64,000 nucleotides of DNA from Cercozoa sp. M6MM (taxonomy: Eukaryota > Endomyxa: Ascetosporea), in NCBI GenBank assembly GCA_040357565.1, contig JBDODJ010000035.1; one strand, written 5' to 3'. The notes under the pieces are model-generated. The model worked only from the letters and a program-made list of their open reading frames with translations. It ran no database searches and was not told the DNA's origin. Made by a program: the position numbers and the translations under genes. Shown piece by piece: positions 13,442 through 27,304 of this stretch (position 1 is its first letter; each line of letters opens with the position of its first letter).

Positions 13442-13988
13442 CTCTGTCTATCTAGCTCTCTATCTATCTATCTCTCTATCTATCTGTCTGTCTGTTTGTA
13501 TCTGTCTGTATCTATCTATCTATCTGTCTCCTATATCATATATATATATATATATATATTTAATATATCTTATATATACAGGCGGAGCCACCGGCACCAC
13601 CAGGCTCGCAGGAGTTGCGACACGCGCCTCCACCCGGCGTGTCGAGCGACCTGCGGCGCCGCTTTCTGCGCAAGCGTACGCAGCGTGCCGCTCGCTACCT
13701 GTCCAACTGGTTGTCGGACGCGCGAGGTGTGTCCCCTTCCCTCGCCCTTTCTATCTCTGATAACAATATTGCTGGACCATTTCGTGCCCAGGTGCCTTCC
13801 GCGGCGTCGGCGCCAGTGACAGCAATACAGACACAGGCAAGGGCGTCGCTCGGATTGGTAGCTCTCCTCACTGGTTTAGCCTGGTGCGTTTTTACAGACG
13901 GCACCCTTTGCTTGTCGCAGGCCGCCGTTGGGACAGCGTCCGCAAGTCGCTCGCCAATGCCCGCCGCAACGCCATAGCGTCCGTTTAA
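1861..13988 (+). CDS. Giant ubiquitin-specific protease (USP9X/USP24/USP34 type)
   Basis: A cysteine protease that removes ubiquitin, built as a long helical (ARM-like) N-terminal region followed by a USP catalytic domain. The start at 1861 (MEHVQAQLRDAQ) is the first ATG of a coding-like frame. A ubiquitin-like segment (SATVADLRARF, about 6975-7005) and an acidic Ser/Asp tract (about 8030-8240) lie mid-protein. Catalytic signatures are GDNALNCEQCG (9961-9992), LPDTLLITLKRFDFD (about 10112-10156), the His box GVVVHKGGADSGHY (about 10502-10545), and WFEFNDRDVRPL plus SAYVLVYQRR (about 10760-10890). The Cys box is not visible: a 100-N gap at 9802-9901 sits exactly where it and the first half of the domain should be. 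Hydrophilic repeat insertions occur in the catalytic region (about 10921-11015) and after it (about 11280-11525). The last exon ends with TAA at 13986-13988. Many introns carry C-rich tandem repeats. Exact paralogue assignment is not possible. Confidence 0.85.
2605..2900 (+). repeat. Intronic tandem repeat, TACTGTACCAGTG-like unit
   Basis: About 20 imperfect copies of a unit of roughly 13 bp (TACTGTACCAGTG and variants) fill one intron of the USP gene and end just before the acceptor near 2931. Confidence 0.8.
3883..4068. repeat. (CA)n microsatellite interrupted by an assembly gap
   Basis: A (CA)n tract flanks 100 N at 3923-4022. It lies in an intron of the USP gene, so the true length is unknown but coding sequence is probably not lost. 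Confidence 0.85.
4978..5280 (+). repeat. Intronic ATTTATCCCC-type minisatellite
   Basis: A USP intron of about 320 bp composed almost wholly of a 9-11 bp unit (CCCTATTAATCCC, CCCCTATTTAT). The unit drifts gradually along the intron, ending at the acceptor near 5296. Confidence 0.75.
8247..8325 (+). repeat. 19-bp tandem repeat in a USP intron
   Basis: Four nearly perfect copies of GTCTCACTGGGACACGTGG, each containing the palindrome CACGTG, in the intron after the acidic Ser/Asp exon. Confidence 0.85.
8562..8690 (+). repeat. Intronic CTACCCTATGTACCC minisatellite
   Basis: Seven to eight tandem copies of a 15-bp unit occupy a single USP intron upstream of an acceptor near 8692. Confidence 0.75.
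9802..9901. other. Assembly gap (100 N) across the USP catalytic Cys region
   Basis: The exon before the gap still reads as helical repeat sequence, and the exon after it starts in the middle of a USP catalytic domain. The missing piece of a normal USP is well over 100 aa, so the N run is probably a placeholder for a larger gap. Confidence 0.8.
12256..12461 (+). repeat. Intronic CCCTTTACCCTATCCCCTTAA repeat
   Basis: Tandem C-rich repeats alternating between TTTACCC and CTTAACC motifs fill a USP intron that ends at the acceptor near 12461. Confidence 0.7.
13380..13570 (+). repeat. (TCTG)n/(TCTA)n/(TA)n tract in a USP intron
   Basis: Tetranucleotide TCTG and TCTA arrays followed by a TA-rich tail immediately before the acceptor near 13582. 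Confidence 0.85.
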
Positions 13989-14150
13989 GTTATCTTAGCA
14001 CTTTCGATCGTGATAAATCGCTGTTAAACCCCTCTGTCGTCGGTCGCGCCTGCCGGCAGCCGGCGCCGAACAAAAAATAACGGGAAAAAGTCTGGACGTT
14101 GAGTCTTTTAGATTTGTGTGCGTTCGCAAAGTGACATGCGGGAACTCTAG

Positions 14151-15704
14151 ATGGCCAAAATCGCTGAAAGGGACGCGATTGCGCAGTCAGAGTTTTTGTT
14201 GGATGTGCGCGCTGCTGAGGAAGCTCGTGTTGCGCACGCCTATCGTCTGCCTGCCTCCTTGGTTGGACACAAGCGCGAAGCCGAGCTACCAAAGAAGGAC
14301 GATGCGATGTACAACACGTTTCTTTGTGCCGCTTGACAGAGGCACGTGCCTGTCTTTCTTAGAACCATCCTGGTGTCTAATCCCCCGACCGAAGTAGAAA
14401 ACGAGGCTGTGGCATTCTTGCGATCGCGTGGATATTCGTACTTGCGCCCACATTAAAGGTCACACAAAGTGCAAAACACATGCAACCTATTGACAGAGTC
14501 AAAGCCGTCCTGCAAGTCCCTGAAGAGCACACGATTCCGGCAGCGGAGGAGAGACCGCTGTGGCGGCCGTGTCCGTTCTTGCAACGCAGTGTGGCATCAC
14601 TGTCACCTGGCACGGTGCTGGACGTGGTGCGATCTCACACATACGTTATGTTTTTTATGCTTTGGAGTTTGTCTCTCTCGGCAGGGCTGTGGAAGTGGGC
14701 GTGACAGCGTGTTTCTGGCCATGCAAGGCTGGCAAGTGACCTCTCTCGATCACCTTAGCAAGATGTGTCAGCGCACACAGGTATGACCTTGTCCTTGTTG
14801 TACGCATAATATGGTGGGCACCTGTTGTTGGATACAGACACTAGCAGAGCGCCACAAGGTCGCAGTGCGTACAGTGAAGGCCAAATCGTCTCCCGATGCG
14901 ACACTCGCTTTCTCTAGCCGTGAGGGTACGCTTCTCCATTTAATGCATCCCTTGTCCCGGGGACAGATTTTGATTCTGTCGTTTTCTAGACCTTGATCAT
15001 GTAAAAAACACGCAGTTCGATCTTGTTGTCTGTGTGCGCTTCTTGCAGCGTGAGATGTACAGTTTATTTTCACACTGATGATCAGTCAAAGTGGTGCTGT
15101 GCCTTGTAGCCTGCCCATGCTGGCCCAGATGGTGAAACCCGGCGGTCGGTTCTTGTGCCAGCAGTTTAGCGACGGCTGTCAGCACGTTGGTCCGTGTTCA
15201 CCATCCGATCCGCAAAGGATACTCCAAGGTAACAGCACTAGCGCTGCCAGGTGAGGCACTCACGTAGTTTGCTTCCCTGAAGAAAAAGAGTTGACTCGCA
15301 CCTTTGAGTCGTTCGGTTTCCTTGTTGGTAACAGCATCTGATGCTTTCGGGATTGCCTTAGATTGCGTCGCATATAGAGCAAGACGAAGTGGTTCACTTA
15401 AGCGATGGACGACCGGTGTGCAATTTTCGGGCAAGAAAGCCGCTTTGCGACGATGATACTGCCGCTACTCGTGACACTCTCTCGACTGCGAGGTATGTTT
15501 GTCCTCGGATGCACGACTGTGTCTCAGTTTGTTCTACTGTCGTAATTTCACAGTGCATGGGCGCCCGTACTGCAGCGTCACCGCGCCTTCGTGCTGCAAC
15601 TGCGGCGTGGCAAGAAACATCGCGTGCAGCGTCATTTGCACAAGCTAAACAAAAGACGCAAGAAAAAGGCTGCGGTTGATCGCGTTGACACAGATCAACG
15701 GTAA
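14151..15704 (+). CDS. Rhodanese-like / SAM-dependent methyltransferase fusion
   Basis: The N-terminal third is a rhodanese-like fold: LLDVRAAEEARVAHAYRLP, ELPKKDD, then ITILVSNPP and AFLRSRGYS. The second part is a class I methyltransferase: RPLWRPCPFLQRS, motif I VLDVGCGSGRDSVFLAMQGW, then FDLVVCVRFLQRE (acceptor-strand region) and MVKPGGRFL. The layout resembles bacterial-type rhodanese/methyltransferase proteins whose substrate I do not know. Introns resolved by eye: 14309-14362, 14438-14496, 14627-14684 (inside motif I), one ending at 14820s, 14926-14989 and 15057-15109. An apparent TGA at 14334 falls inside the first intron, so no recoding is needed. The tail (about 15588-15700) is strongly basic (NKRRKKK). 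Stop TAA is at 15702-15704. No catalytic rhodanese cysteine is evident, so that domain may be inactive. Confidence 0.75.
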
Positions 15705-15742
15705 TTTCCTCGCGGTAGTCACGAGCGGCCACCGATTGCATT

Positions 15743-15990
15743 GGGACCTTGGTCTCAAGGTCAACGACATGCATGCATCGGTGGCCGCCGCAAGCTTCGC
15801 ATTCCGTATGTTCCCTCAGTAGCCCCGATCTCTCAGTGTCTCGTAACTTGACTTTGACTTTGACTTTGTTGGTGTTTGGGAGATGCACAGTGCTGCCTTG
15901 GCGTACGGCTCGCGTGGTGCAGGTGCCGACATCCCGCCCAACTCGGACCTCGTGTTCACCGTCAAGGTGCTCTCGCAGAGCAACACGTGA
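15743..15990 (+). pseudogene. Truncated FKBP C-terminal fragment
   Basis: The final FKBP exon is intact in sequence (LAYGSRGAGADIPPNSDLVF) with its stop TGA at 15988-15990. The preceding exon is broken and altered (about 15743-15805), and nothing upstream encodes the rest of the protein. The intron carries the same TTTGACTTTGACTTTGACTT tract as the parent gene at 39515-39535. It is a non-functional relic of the gene at 39392-41443. Confidence 0.85.
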
Positions 15991-16225
15991 TCATGGTTTA
16001 ATCTAACGTATCGTGAGTAAGTTACAATTACCGTCTCATCTCGTCCGATGGCTGACTGGCTTTTGTCAAGTTGGGTGCATTGGCAATGAACTCCCCCGTC
16101 AAGTAAACAAACTGTACGAGAGTGGCTTTCAGCAGCGCAGCGCAGAAAGGGACGGTATAAGACTGGCTGGAACTGTTAAAACAAAAAAAACTGCAAAAAG
16201 AGGAGTAAAACTGCAAAAAGAGGAG

Positions 16226-16377
16226 TGCCAACGCCCGGACTCGAACCGGGATCCACCCGCTTTACCCACAACAACTTAATCGGTCGCCTGTACGGCGGCC
16301 AAATTTTCCAGAAAGAGAAAGATCGATTGGGGTGTCCCGAAGGACAGATGGGCGCTCTACCATTGAGCTACGCCGGC
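16226..16377 (-). tRNA. tRNA-like gene with internal insert, copy A
   Basis: The 5' part GCCGGCG TA GCTC AATGGTA GAGC gives acceptor and D arms. The 3' part CCCGG TTCGAGT CCGGG CGTTGGC A gives a perfect T arm and the matching acceptor strand (with G:U pairs). Between them lies an insert that makes the locus 152 nt, instead of about 73. It differs from copy B (39028-39179) at two bases only, both in the insert. If the arms are standard, the bases after the conserved U33 would read GTC, but the anticodon stem does not close cleanly, so isotype is left open. Confidence 0.65.
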
Positions 16378-16463
16378 AACTGAACAATGATTATCAGTTA
16401 TATCAACCACATTAAAAATTGTCAACTTTGAGTTTCCGTGTAACCACATCATGGGCTAGTTTT

Positions 16464-16996
16464 GCTCGATCCGAACTCCCGTGGGGCGGAAACTTAATCA
16501 AGCAGACGATTAAATAATGGTAAATGCCATGCGTGACAAAGCTCTGGTGTTAAATAGGGGCTTGCTTTTTCGGACTGGGAAGGACAATGTGAGGACGACG
16601 GTCGGTTGACTGACTCACTCGTTTGGCGCCGAGTTTGAGGCGAAACTGTTGTGCAGAGGGGTGGTGGGCGAAAGACGTGAGTTTGCGCGCTGTCCAGGTC
16701 GTTAACAGCCAGAAGTACACAAACTCAACAGTGGAGTGTTGGGAGATTTTACATGCACCGCAGAGATAAAGAAGCTGGGGTCGGGCACACGGTGACGGCG
16801 TTCAGGTCGGCGTTGCTTGCGTGGTGCCATCTAAATAAACAACGCCGAATGAACTACGAGCACCGCAAGGAGGCGTGCATAATGTGGAGATTTACTGGAG
16901 GAAACTGCTGTGCCGAATCGGCAAGGACATTGGACGCAGAACTCCAAACAGCTTCTTGCTGACGTTGAATCGGTACCTACTCCAGCACACTGATAG
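16464..16996. other. Intergenic, nothing recognised
   Basis: No conserved coding frame, RNA or repeat that I can support. Short ORFs here lack coding character. Confidence 0.4.
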
Positions 16997-19900
16997 TCAC
17001 CTCGCCTTCTCTGTCATTTTCGGTACCTGTGGCACCAGTTTTGAATGCCTGAACGGCATGATGTTGCGCAGGTTGAGACTCCGCGCCAGCAGAGCAGAGC
17101 TGTCCATTACGCTGTAGCACCCGGCGCTGCTCGACGTCGAGTTGAGTGTGTCCATGATGCTCAGATTGCCGAGTACGGTGCGCGCATCGGTACCATAGCG
17201 CACAATGTTGGACAGACTTGGGGCGGCACTGCGCGTGCTGCGCCACTGCTGCGAGTTGTTGCTGGCAATGCTCACTGCGTCACGTGCTTGTGAGCGCAGC
17301 ATGCACGGCGTCAGAAGCGACAAGTCGAGTGCTTGCAACTGGAGGAATGGAACATGCACATGTTCAATGTAACTCCCTGTGCGTGTCGAAGCGCATATAC
17401 CGGAGGTTGCTGCTGAACGATCGGTAGGGATGCCTGTGCTGCTTGCTGTGCCGCTTTGCTCGCGGACTCCTTTCGCAGCTTAGCCTCTAAGTGCAGAATT
17501 TGAGCGCGTGTCCACTGGTCGCAACTGCATCACAAACACGTCAGTCGGAGAGTGGTACAGGTGGCTATAGAGACAGTACGTGAACTGCGGTAAGTTGTCT
17601 CCAGCTGCGGCGCGTTGCAGCTCGCCGCTGAACGAGTGCACTTGCGTTCGAACCGAATCGACGTCGAGTTTCTCTAAAGCCGTGCGGTGTTCCATGTTCA
17701 GTTCGCGCAGTAGACGCAGATGCATTAGTGTGCCTGTAACTCAAGTTGACATTTTCGTTACTAAAAGGCAGGAAGAATCGGTAGTTTGTACCAGTGTAAA
17801 GGGAGCGATTGAGTCCACCCAAACGGCAAAGATTCTCGTAGTTGCACAGGTGAGAAAAGTGACCTCGCTGCTCCAGGTCCTGTGCCACTAGCAGAGTCAG
17901 CGACGACGCCGTCTTGGCTGCCGCCACTTCGAGCGGGTTTTCGTTAGCGCTGCCAGGCAAAGCGTTGCTGTCATCCTGTTTGAGGGGTCGTACCTTGTAT
18001 TAAGCCAGGCACAAGGCACTCTGCTAATACTGTTGGGAGTACCCGAGGGACAAGCTCTGACGCAGGTGCCGCATCGGTCACGGACACTGGAAGACCTAGG
18101 TGCTCCAGCACCAAAGGAATCGATACACGTGCCTGCCACATTTAAAGTAGTCATACAATACAGTGACACCTACACAGCAAATAAAATTGATTTACCAATG
18201 CGAGGGTATCCAACACGATGCAGCACACTTGACGCGCGAAGGCACGTGTGGCAGGCAGCAGTTGCTGGAGTTTTTCAATAATCTGAGCCGCTTGCGCACG
18301 GTGCAGTTCGCCTAATAAAAACAAACACACATCTTCTTCTGTTGTACAGACAGAGTAGGCGTGCGTACTTGCTGTACCTAGCAGGTGGCACACTTGCATG
18401 GCACTCTGAGCGTCCACACAAAGCAGTCCATCGTTCACGAACAGGTGGTGGCGCTGCTGGATGAAGCCGGGAATACTCGTGTCCGGCTGCAGGGCGCGCA
18501 GTTGTTCCATGTCGTGCTGCTCATTCGGAGTGCAAGAGTACAGGCTGTGACAAGAGAGAGAGAGCGAAACATTTGACACACCTCTTTCTGCCGACCTGGG
18601 TCGTCCGTAGACCACGCGAATGCTTGTGCTCCAGGCGACGACAACTACAAAAAAACAGTAAATCGACATGTGCCTGGTACCATATGTTCCTAGAAAGCCT
18701 CACCACACACAAATTCTGGGCTTTTGGCCGTCTCGACTGAGTCTCCAGACCTACACAAGGTCAGGGGTGCGCGGGGTGAGGTGGAAGAACATGCAGAAAC
18801 TACCAAGTTTTCGCAGTGCATCTTCGACTCGACTGACCGAGGTGCAGAAGGTCAGATGGGTCGCCGTGGACCACAGCAGTGCCTGAGATTATGTAAGTCT
18901 AGTTCCCTTTTGTCCTCCCCTTCTTTCACTCCGAGCTGGCAAACCTACCTTTCGAATGACTGAACGAGACGCCATGCGCGTGGAGACCAAAGACAGCACG
19001 GGTGCCTTTGCTTGCAGCTGCTGCACTTGTTGTCGTACTTGAGGTTGCACCTGCGGCACGCTAGCACTCGTATCGACAGCAACGAGCGGCTGAGCGATGC
19101 ACTGCTGCAGGGGGGCATGTGGGATAGTAAACTTACAACAATATAAAAACATGTGGGTACCCTCGAGTGAGCCGGCGTTGGAGCGACGGTACCTGCCAGA
19201 TTCGGAACATTTTGCCGAGAGACAGCGCTAGCTGCCAGTTGCGACTGCAGGAGCAGTGGAAGCACGGCTGACATCGTGGACATTGGTGGTGTCGCTGGCC
19301 TAAACAATACACTTGGGTACTTTGGGACTTTGATCCAACGATAGTGTGTGGAAAGCAGTTTCACCGTTCACTGTTTACAGTTCGCAGTCGTTTCACAGCT
19401 GGCCGAGCCATCGTACTTGTCTAAACAGATGCCAAGCACTCATCAACCCTTCAGGGAGAGAGCACGGTTGACTGGACCTTACCGCCGATTGAGCCACTGA
19501 CTGCGTCATCTGTGAACGTGCGCGCTTGAGCTGCATCTGCAGGATCTGACTTAGTGTCGCACTCGGCGGGGCCATCGGACACAATTCCGAGAACAACGCT
19601 GCTTGTGCCTGTACAGAGTTCGAGCAAGTAGAGCGTGTACTACTGACGCAGCAGAGGTATAAAACAACAACTGACAACCGAGCTTACCCCGATCCTGGGA
19701 GGAGCTGCAGGTGACGCGCCATGTGCTGGCGTGGTATGGAACGCCTGCTTGTTGTTCGGAGGCAGTCGAGGCAACGTGTTCGGCGGCAGCGGTGAGTAAA
19801 GCAGCGTGTCTTTGCCATCTTCTCCTAGACCCGACTTCTTGCGCTTCGACTTTGACTTGCGGCGGAAGTTGGCGCGTGGTTCCGGCACCAAGTGCGCCAA

Positions 19901-20415
19901 GCCACGCCGACGCAGTTTCTGGAAGTACTTTTGCGCATGAGAGCGACACTGGACGACGTCCTATTATTTATTTTCGAGATCAAAGACCCTTTAAGTCACA
20001 GGGTCACCAACATTGGTTTTGCGGACCTTGGTTTCGACGAGGCGAGCAACACGCGTCCACTCACGGCCAAAACGCTCGACGCCAGTGCAAAAACGCTCGT
20101 GCTCTTCCTGCCAAACGCAGTTGTTGTTTGTGTGGTAGTCCCGTCATCCCAGTGGTGAGCGATCAGTTCAAGGGAAATAAGTAAACTTACCGGCGACCAA
20201 GGCAGCCGCTCGCGCTTACGAACGTACGGTTTGCGAGAACGTGTGCCACCATCAGCTTTTTTAGCACTGTCATCCGAGGTGGTCGTCTCAAACGCACTGC
20301 TATCAAAGCTTTGATCACTCACGAGCATCGACTGGGAACCGGCAGGCAAACCGTCCGACTCGGAAACACGCTGGGACGAAAGAGGGGGAATCCGCGAGAC
20401 CTCCTTCGCGGCCAT
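16997..20415 (-). CDS. SHAQKYF-class Myb/SANT transcription factor
   Basis: Likely a nuclear DNA-binding protein. Start at 20415 (MAAKEVSRIPPLSSQ), then a Ser-rich N-terminus, a basic patch (about 20225-20200), and a single Myb repeat: RERLPWSP, EEHERFCTGVERFGREWTRV (about 20120-20060) and the signature RSHAQKYFQKLRRRG (about 19945-19905). Introns interrupt the repeat twice. A basic stretch (RRKSKSKRKKSG) and a proline-rich exon follow (about 19860-19690). Further exons on this strand, rich in Gln, Ala and Leu (for example about 18510-18385, 17740-17480 and 17360-16997), read in compatible order and end at TGA 16997-16999. Whether they are one long C-terminus or a second gene is uncertain. 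Plant relatives include the CCA1/RVE type, and similar proteins occur in several protist groups. Confidence 0.65.
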
Positions 20416-20911
20416 GGTGCTTCGCCCGTCTTGAAGTGCAATGCGAAACTACCCCACACTAACGGCACTCTTGGGGGCTTTGTGGACCCACTTCCCACTT
20501 GCTGCTTGTGTATCAACGTATCACGCTGAAACTGCCGTGATCGATCACGGCACCACTGCGGTACCATGGTACTTTTCGCAATGCAAACTAGATGGCAGCA
20601 CCGATGCGAAGGTAGTTTAGCTTTAACCGACAAAAGGTCATGCTGAAGATATTGTTGTTTAAAATATGGAGCGACCGTCGCGTGAGCTGTACGCTAATTT
20701 TGCATTTTTATTTAACTCGCTCGAAGTATACCTCCAGATGGGAACTACCCTTTAATTGCAATTCGGAAGCACGTGCGTGTCGATCGTCGTATTCAGTGAC
20801 ACCATACACACGACAGTCGACGGCAGTCGCCGGCAACTTGCGTGTTCTCTCGCTAATGATCAGTTTCGTTCGCCACAGTCACGTCAGTCGGGGACCACGG
20901 GCAGCTGGAAC
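20416..20911. other. Intergenic between Myb start and PKG stop
   Basis: Holds the PKG 3' UTR and the Myb promoter. No other element recognised. Confidence 0.4.
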
Positions 20912-24398
<3,487 letters not shown>

Positions 24399-24905
24399 GA
24401 CGAGACCCCACACACTACTCCACAGTCGCTGCTCCGACTGCTGCTGCTGCTGCTGCTGTGAGTGTTGCGGCGACACCTTGTTTGACACTCGCGCGTGTGC
24501 GCTCCGCCGCTGCACATGCCAAGGATCTTAAACGATCACCCGGTACACTCACACCTCCAAGTAAATCCTCGTGTGCAAAACAGTAGAGAGCGTGGAGAAA
24601 AGGGAGCGAGGACAGATGCGTTTCTGGATCTCGTGGTGGAGAGGTGACCAAACAAGAAACTGTTCCCCTGCAAGCTAACGCACCAATCGTTGAGCAGGCA
24701 CCCAATAACTCAGTCACACGTCTTATGACGACCAGACCTCGACCGGGAGCCGTCACGTGCTCCAGTACTGCACAGACCCACATCGGCTCAAATGATCCCA
24801 GACGAGCCGAACTTTCTCTGGTTTTCTCGTGGGCCGTGTTGGAGGTCCCTGGCGTACGGTAGTGTGTGTGTAACCCCATCTTTAACGCCTGAAAAGCCCT
24901 AGACG
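24399..24905. promoter_or_regulatory. Divergent promoter region, PKG / Cwc25
   Basis: 507 bp between two outward-facing start codons. It includes CAG/CTG repeats near 24430-24460. No specific promoter element identified. Confidence 0.4.
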
Positions 24906-26629
24906 ATGAGCAGTCACGCGTTCTTGTTGAAGAAGGCATGGCACCCCCAGCGCTATGATAACCAGGTGCGTTTTGTCTTCGTTCTTGCTTCCTTCCTGTG
25001 TTCAGCACCAAGTTATGCTTTGCCATGGACAGGCCAAGGTCTTCGAGGCCGAGCTTCAGCGCGACAGGCGCGAGAAGGACATCGCTGAGCACCAAAAACT
25101 GTAAACTGCATATATGGGCTGGCAGATTGATTTAGACTATGATTATGTTTTGCGTTTTTACAGTCTTAAACAAGAGCGCGAACTTGAAGAGTTGCGAAAG
25201 CTGCAGGAGGAGGCTGGTTTGGTGACGAAGCAGCGCAAGCGTGTCGAATGGATGTATCAACAACCGCTTTCGAGCAGCGATATGGCCAAGAAGCACGAAG
25301 AGTACCTGCTTGGCAAAGGTGCCTTTCCTTCCACACAGTGTTTTTGGTGGTTTCCATTGTTATCGTTATTTAGAGGCTGATGCCACGGCTATTCGCGAGG
25401 CCGATGAACAGGCCGACAAGGCAAATGCCGAGCGTCGTCATGGCGCTTTCCGCTACGCCGGCAGTGGCGACGCCCTGCTGCAGCAGCTCGATCAGGTAGC
25501 TTATTCTCTGCCTCTTCCTGTTTCTTTTTTAGCTCACTGACTCGTTGTTGTGCCCGTGCACAGGAAGAGAAATTGCGACACGATCCGCTGATGAAGATGA
25601 TGCAAGCACAACGCGAGAAGCAACTGGTAGACACAAACATTTGCACAGCTTCCAGTGCCTGTTCCGATGCTGTCACTCTTGCATTGTTCACAGGCGATCC
25701 TGCGCGATCCTCGCCGATTGCGACAGCTTCGAAATGAAGTCGAGACCCTGCGCCTCTTGCGTCGGCAGCAAAAGTACGCTACTTGCTTTGTATGTGTTAT
25801 GCTTCCCCTGGGACAATCAAGTTCGACCATTTTGCAGGCGAAACGAATCGGACTCCGAGTCGGAATCTGATCACTCTGACACCGAAGAGAGGTTGACTTG
25901 TGTTTTTTTGTTGTCGTTCTGCACTTTCGTTTTAAGTTTGACACTGTGCTGCAGAAGGCGCAAACGTCGCAAGAAGTCGTCCAAGAAGGAGAAGCGTAGC
26001 GTTTACTTTCCTGTGCTGTGCTGTATGTCCTCCGTGTCAAGATAACTGGCATTCCTCCCTTGCAGGCAAGGACAAGCGCAGCAGCCGAAAGGAGCGAACG
26101 CGCAGCATGCTGAGCAAATCGAACAAGTTTCGCAACTTTGGTCTCGTGCACGAGCACGTCGTCGACCACCCGATGCACGAGTTGGAGTACCACTTCCCCA
26201 TTTCCCTTCAATCCTACATCTAGCCTTTACTTCGCTTTGCTTGCAGAAGCTCTCGTCGGCGCAGTCGCAGTCGCAGCCGCGGACGTCGGTATGTGTGCTC
26301 TTGTGTCTGCCTGTAGGTACTGTTGTGACTTTGCCCATGTGTTCAATCACGCTAGTCGCGAGAAACGCGAGCGATCGCGCAGTCGGAGTCGGCGGTATCT
26401 TTCTATCTGCGGTCGGTTGTGTGTGTGGTGTGTGTGTGTGTGAATGTGTGTGTGTGTCTTTGTGTGTGTATGTGTGTGTATGTGTGTGTGTGTGGTGTGT
26501 GTATGTATGTGTGTGGTGTGTGTGTGGTGTGTGTATGTATGTGTGTGGTGTGTGTTTGTATTTGTATGTGTGTGTGGTGTGTGTGTGTCGTTTCTATTAG
26601 TGTATGCATGTGTGTGTCGTTTCTGTTAA

Positions 26630-26665
<36 letters not shown>

Positions 26666-27196
26666 TTGTTGCTTGCAGTCGTGAGAAGCGCGAGCGTCGT
26701 TCGCGCAGTCGCAGTCGCAGCAAGCAGTACCACCCGTATACCTATAGTCTCTCACGCTTATGGTCCCATCATATCCGTGTGTGCGCAGTCGTGTCAAGCG
26801 CGAGCGCTCTCGCAGCCGCAGCAGCGAATGGCTGTACTTTGTCTGTCCCATCATGCATTTCTATGTCTATTCGCTTACTATCTTATGAGCCTGCTCAATG
26901 TGATCCAGGGACAAGCGTCCTCGTTCCCGCAGTCGCAGTCGTCGTCGGTACTGCCTCCTCTCCCTGTGATCAATCTTCTTTATGGGTGCGCACGTGTGCA
27001 GCATGAAGCGCAGTCCGCAGCGTTCGCCGCCTCGTCGCACTCGACGCGTCAGTCGCTCACCCCCTTCGCGGTACACCCGATTATGCTCATACCATGGTGT
27101 ACCATACGATAATACCCCCCTGTAGACGCAAAGCACGTGTCGATTCACGCGAACGTGAGCGTCGCATCAAAGAGTAACACGCACAAACACCTTTTG

Positions 27197-27245
<49 letters not shown>

Positions 27246-27255
27246 NNNNNNNNNN

Positions 27256-27304
<49 letters not shown>

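Larger units (their letters stand above)
15743..16463 (+). repeat. Inverted duplicate of the FKBP 3' end and tRNA-like locus
   Basis: This stretch matches the reverse complement of about 38943-39636: last FKBP intron and exon, 3' flank, tRNA-like gene and its far flank. Identity is high apart from a short extra segment near 16046-16070 and point changes. The left end is already diverged at 15743-15775. Confidence 0.9.

Noticed and set aside
14334..14336. In-frame TGA suggesting stop-codon reassignment or selenocysteine
   Set aside because: A 54-nt GT-AG intron at 14309-14362 removes it and restores the rhodanese motif in frame.
15001..15015. Possible 15-nt intron in the methyltransferase gene
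   Set aside because: The 15 nt are in frame and read VKNTQ as plain coding sequence, so no ultra-short intron is needed.
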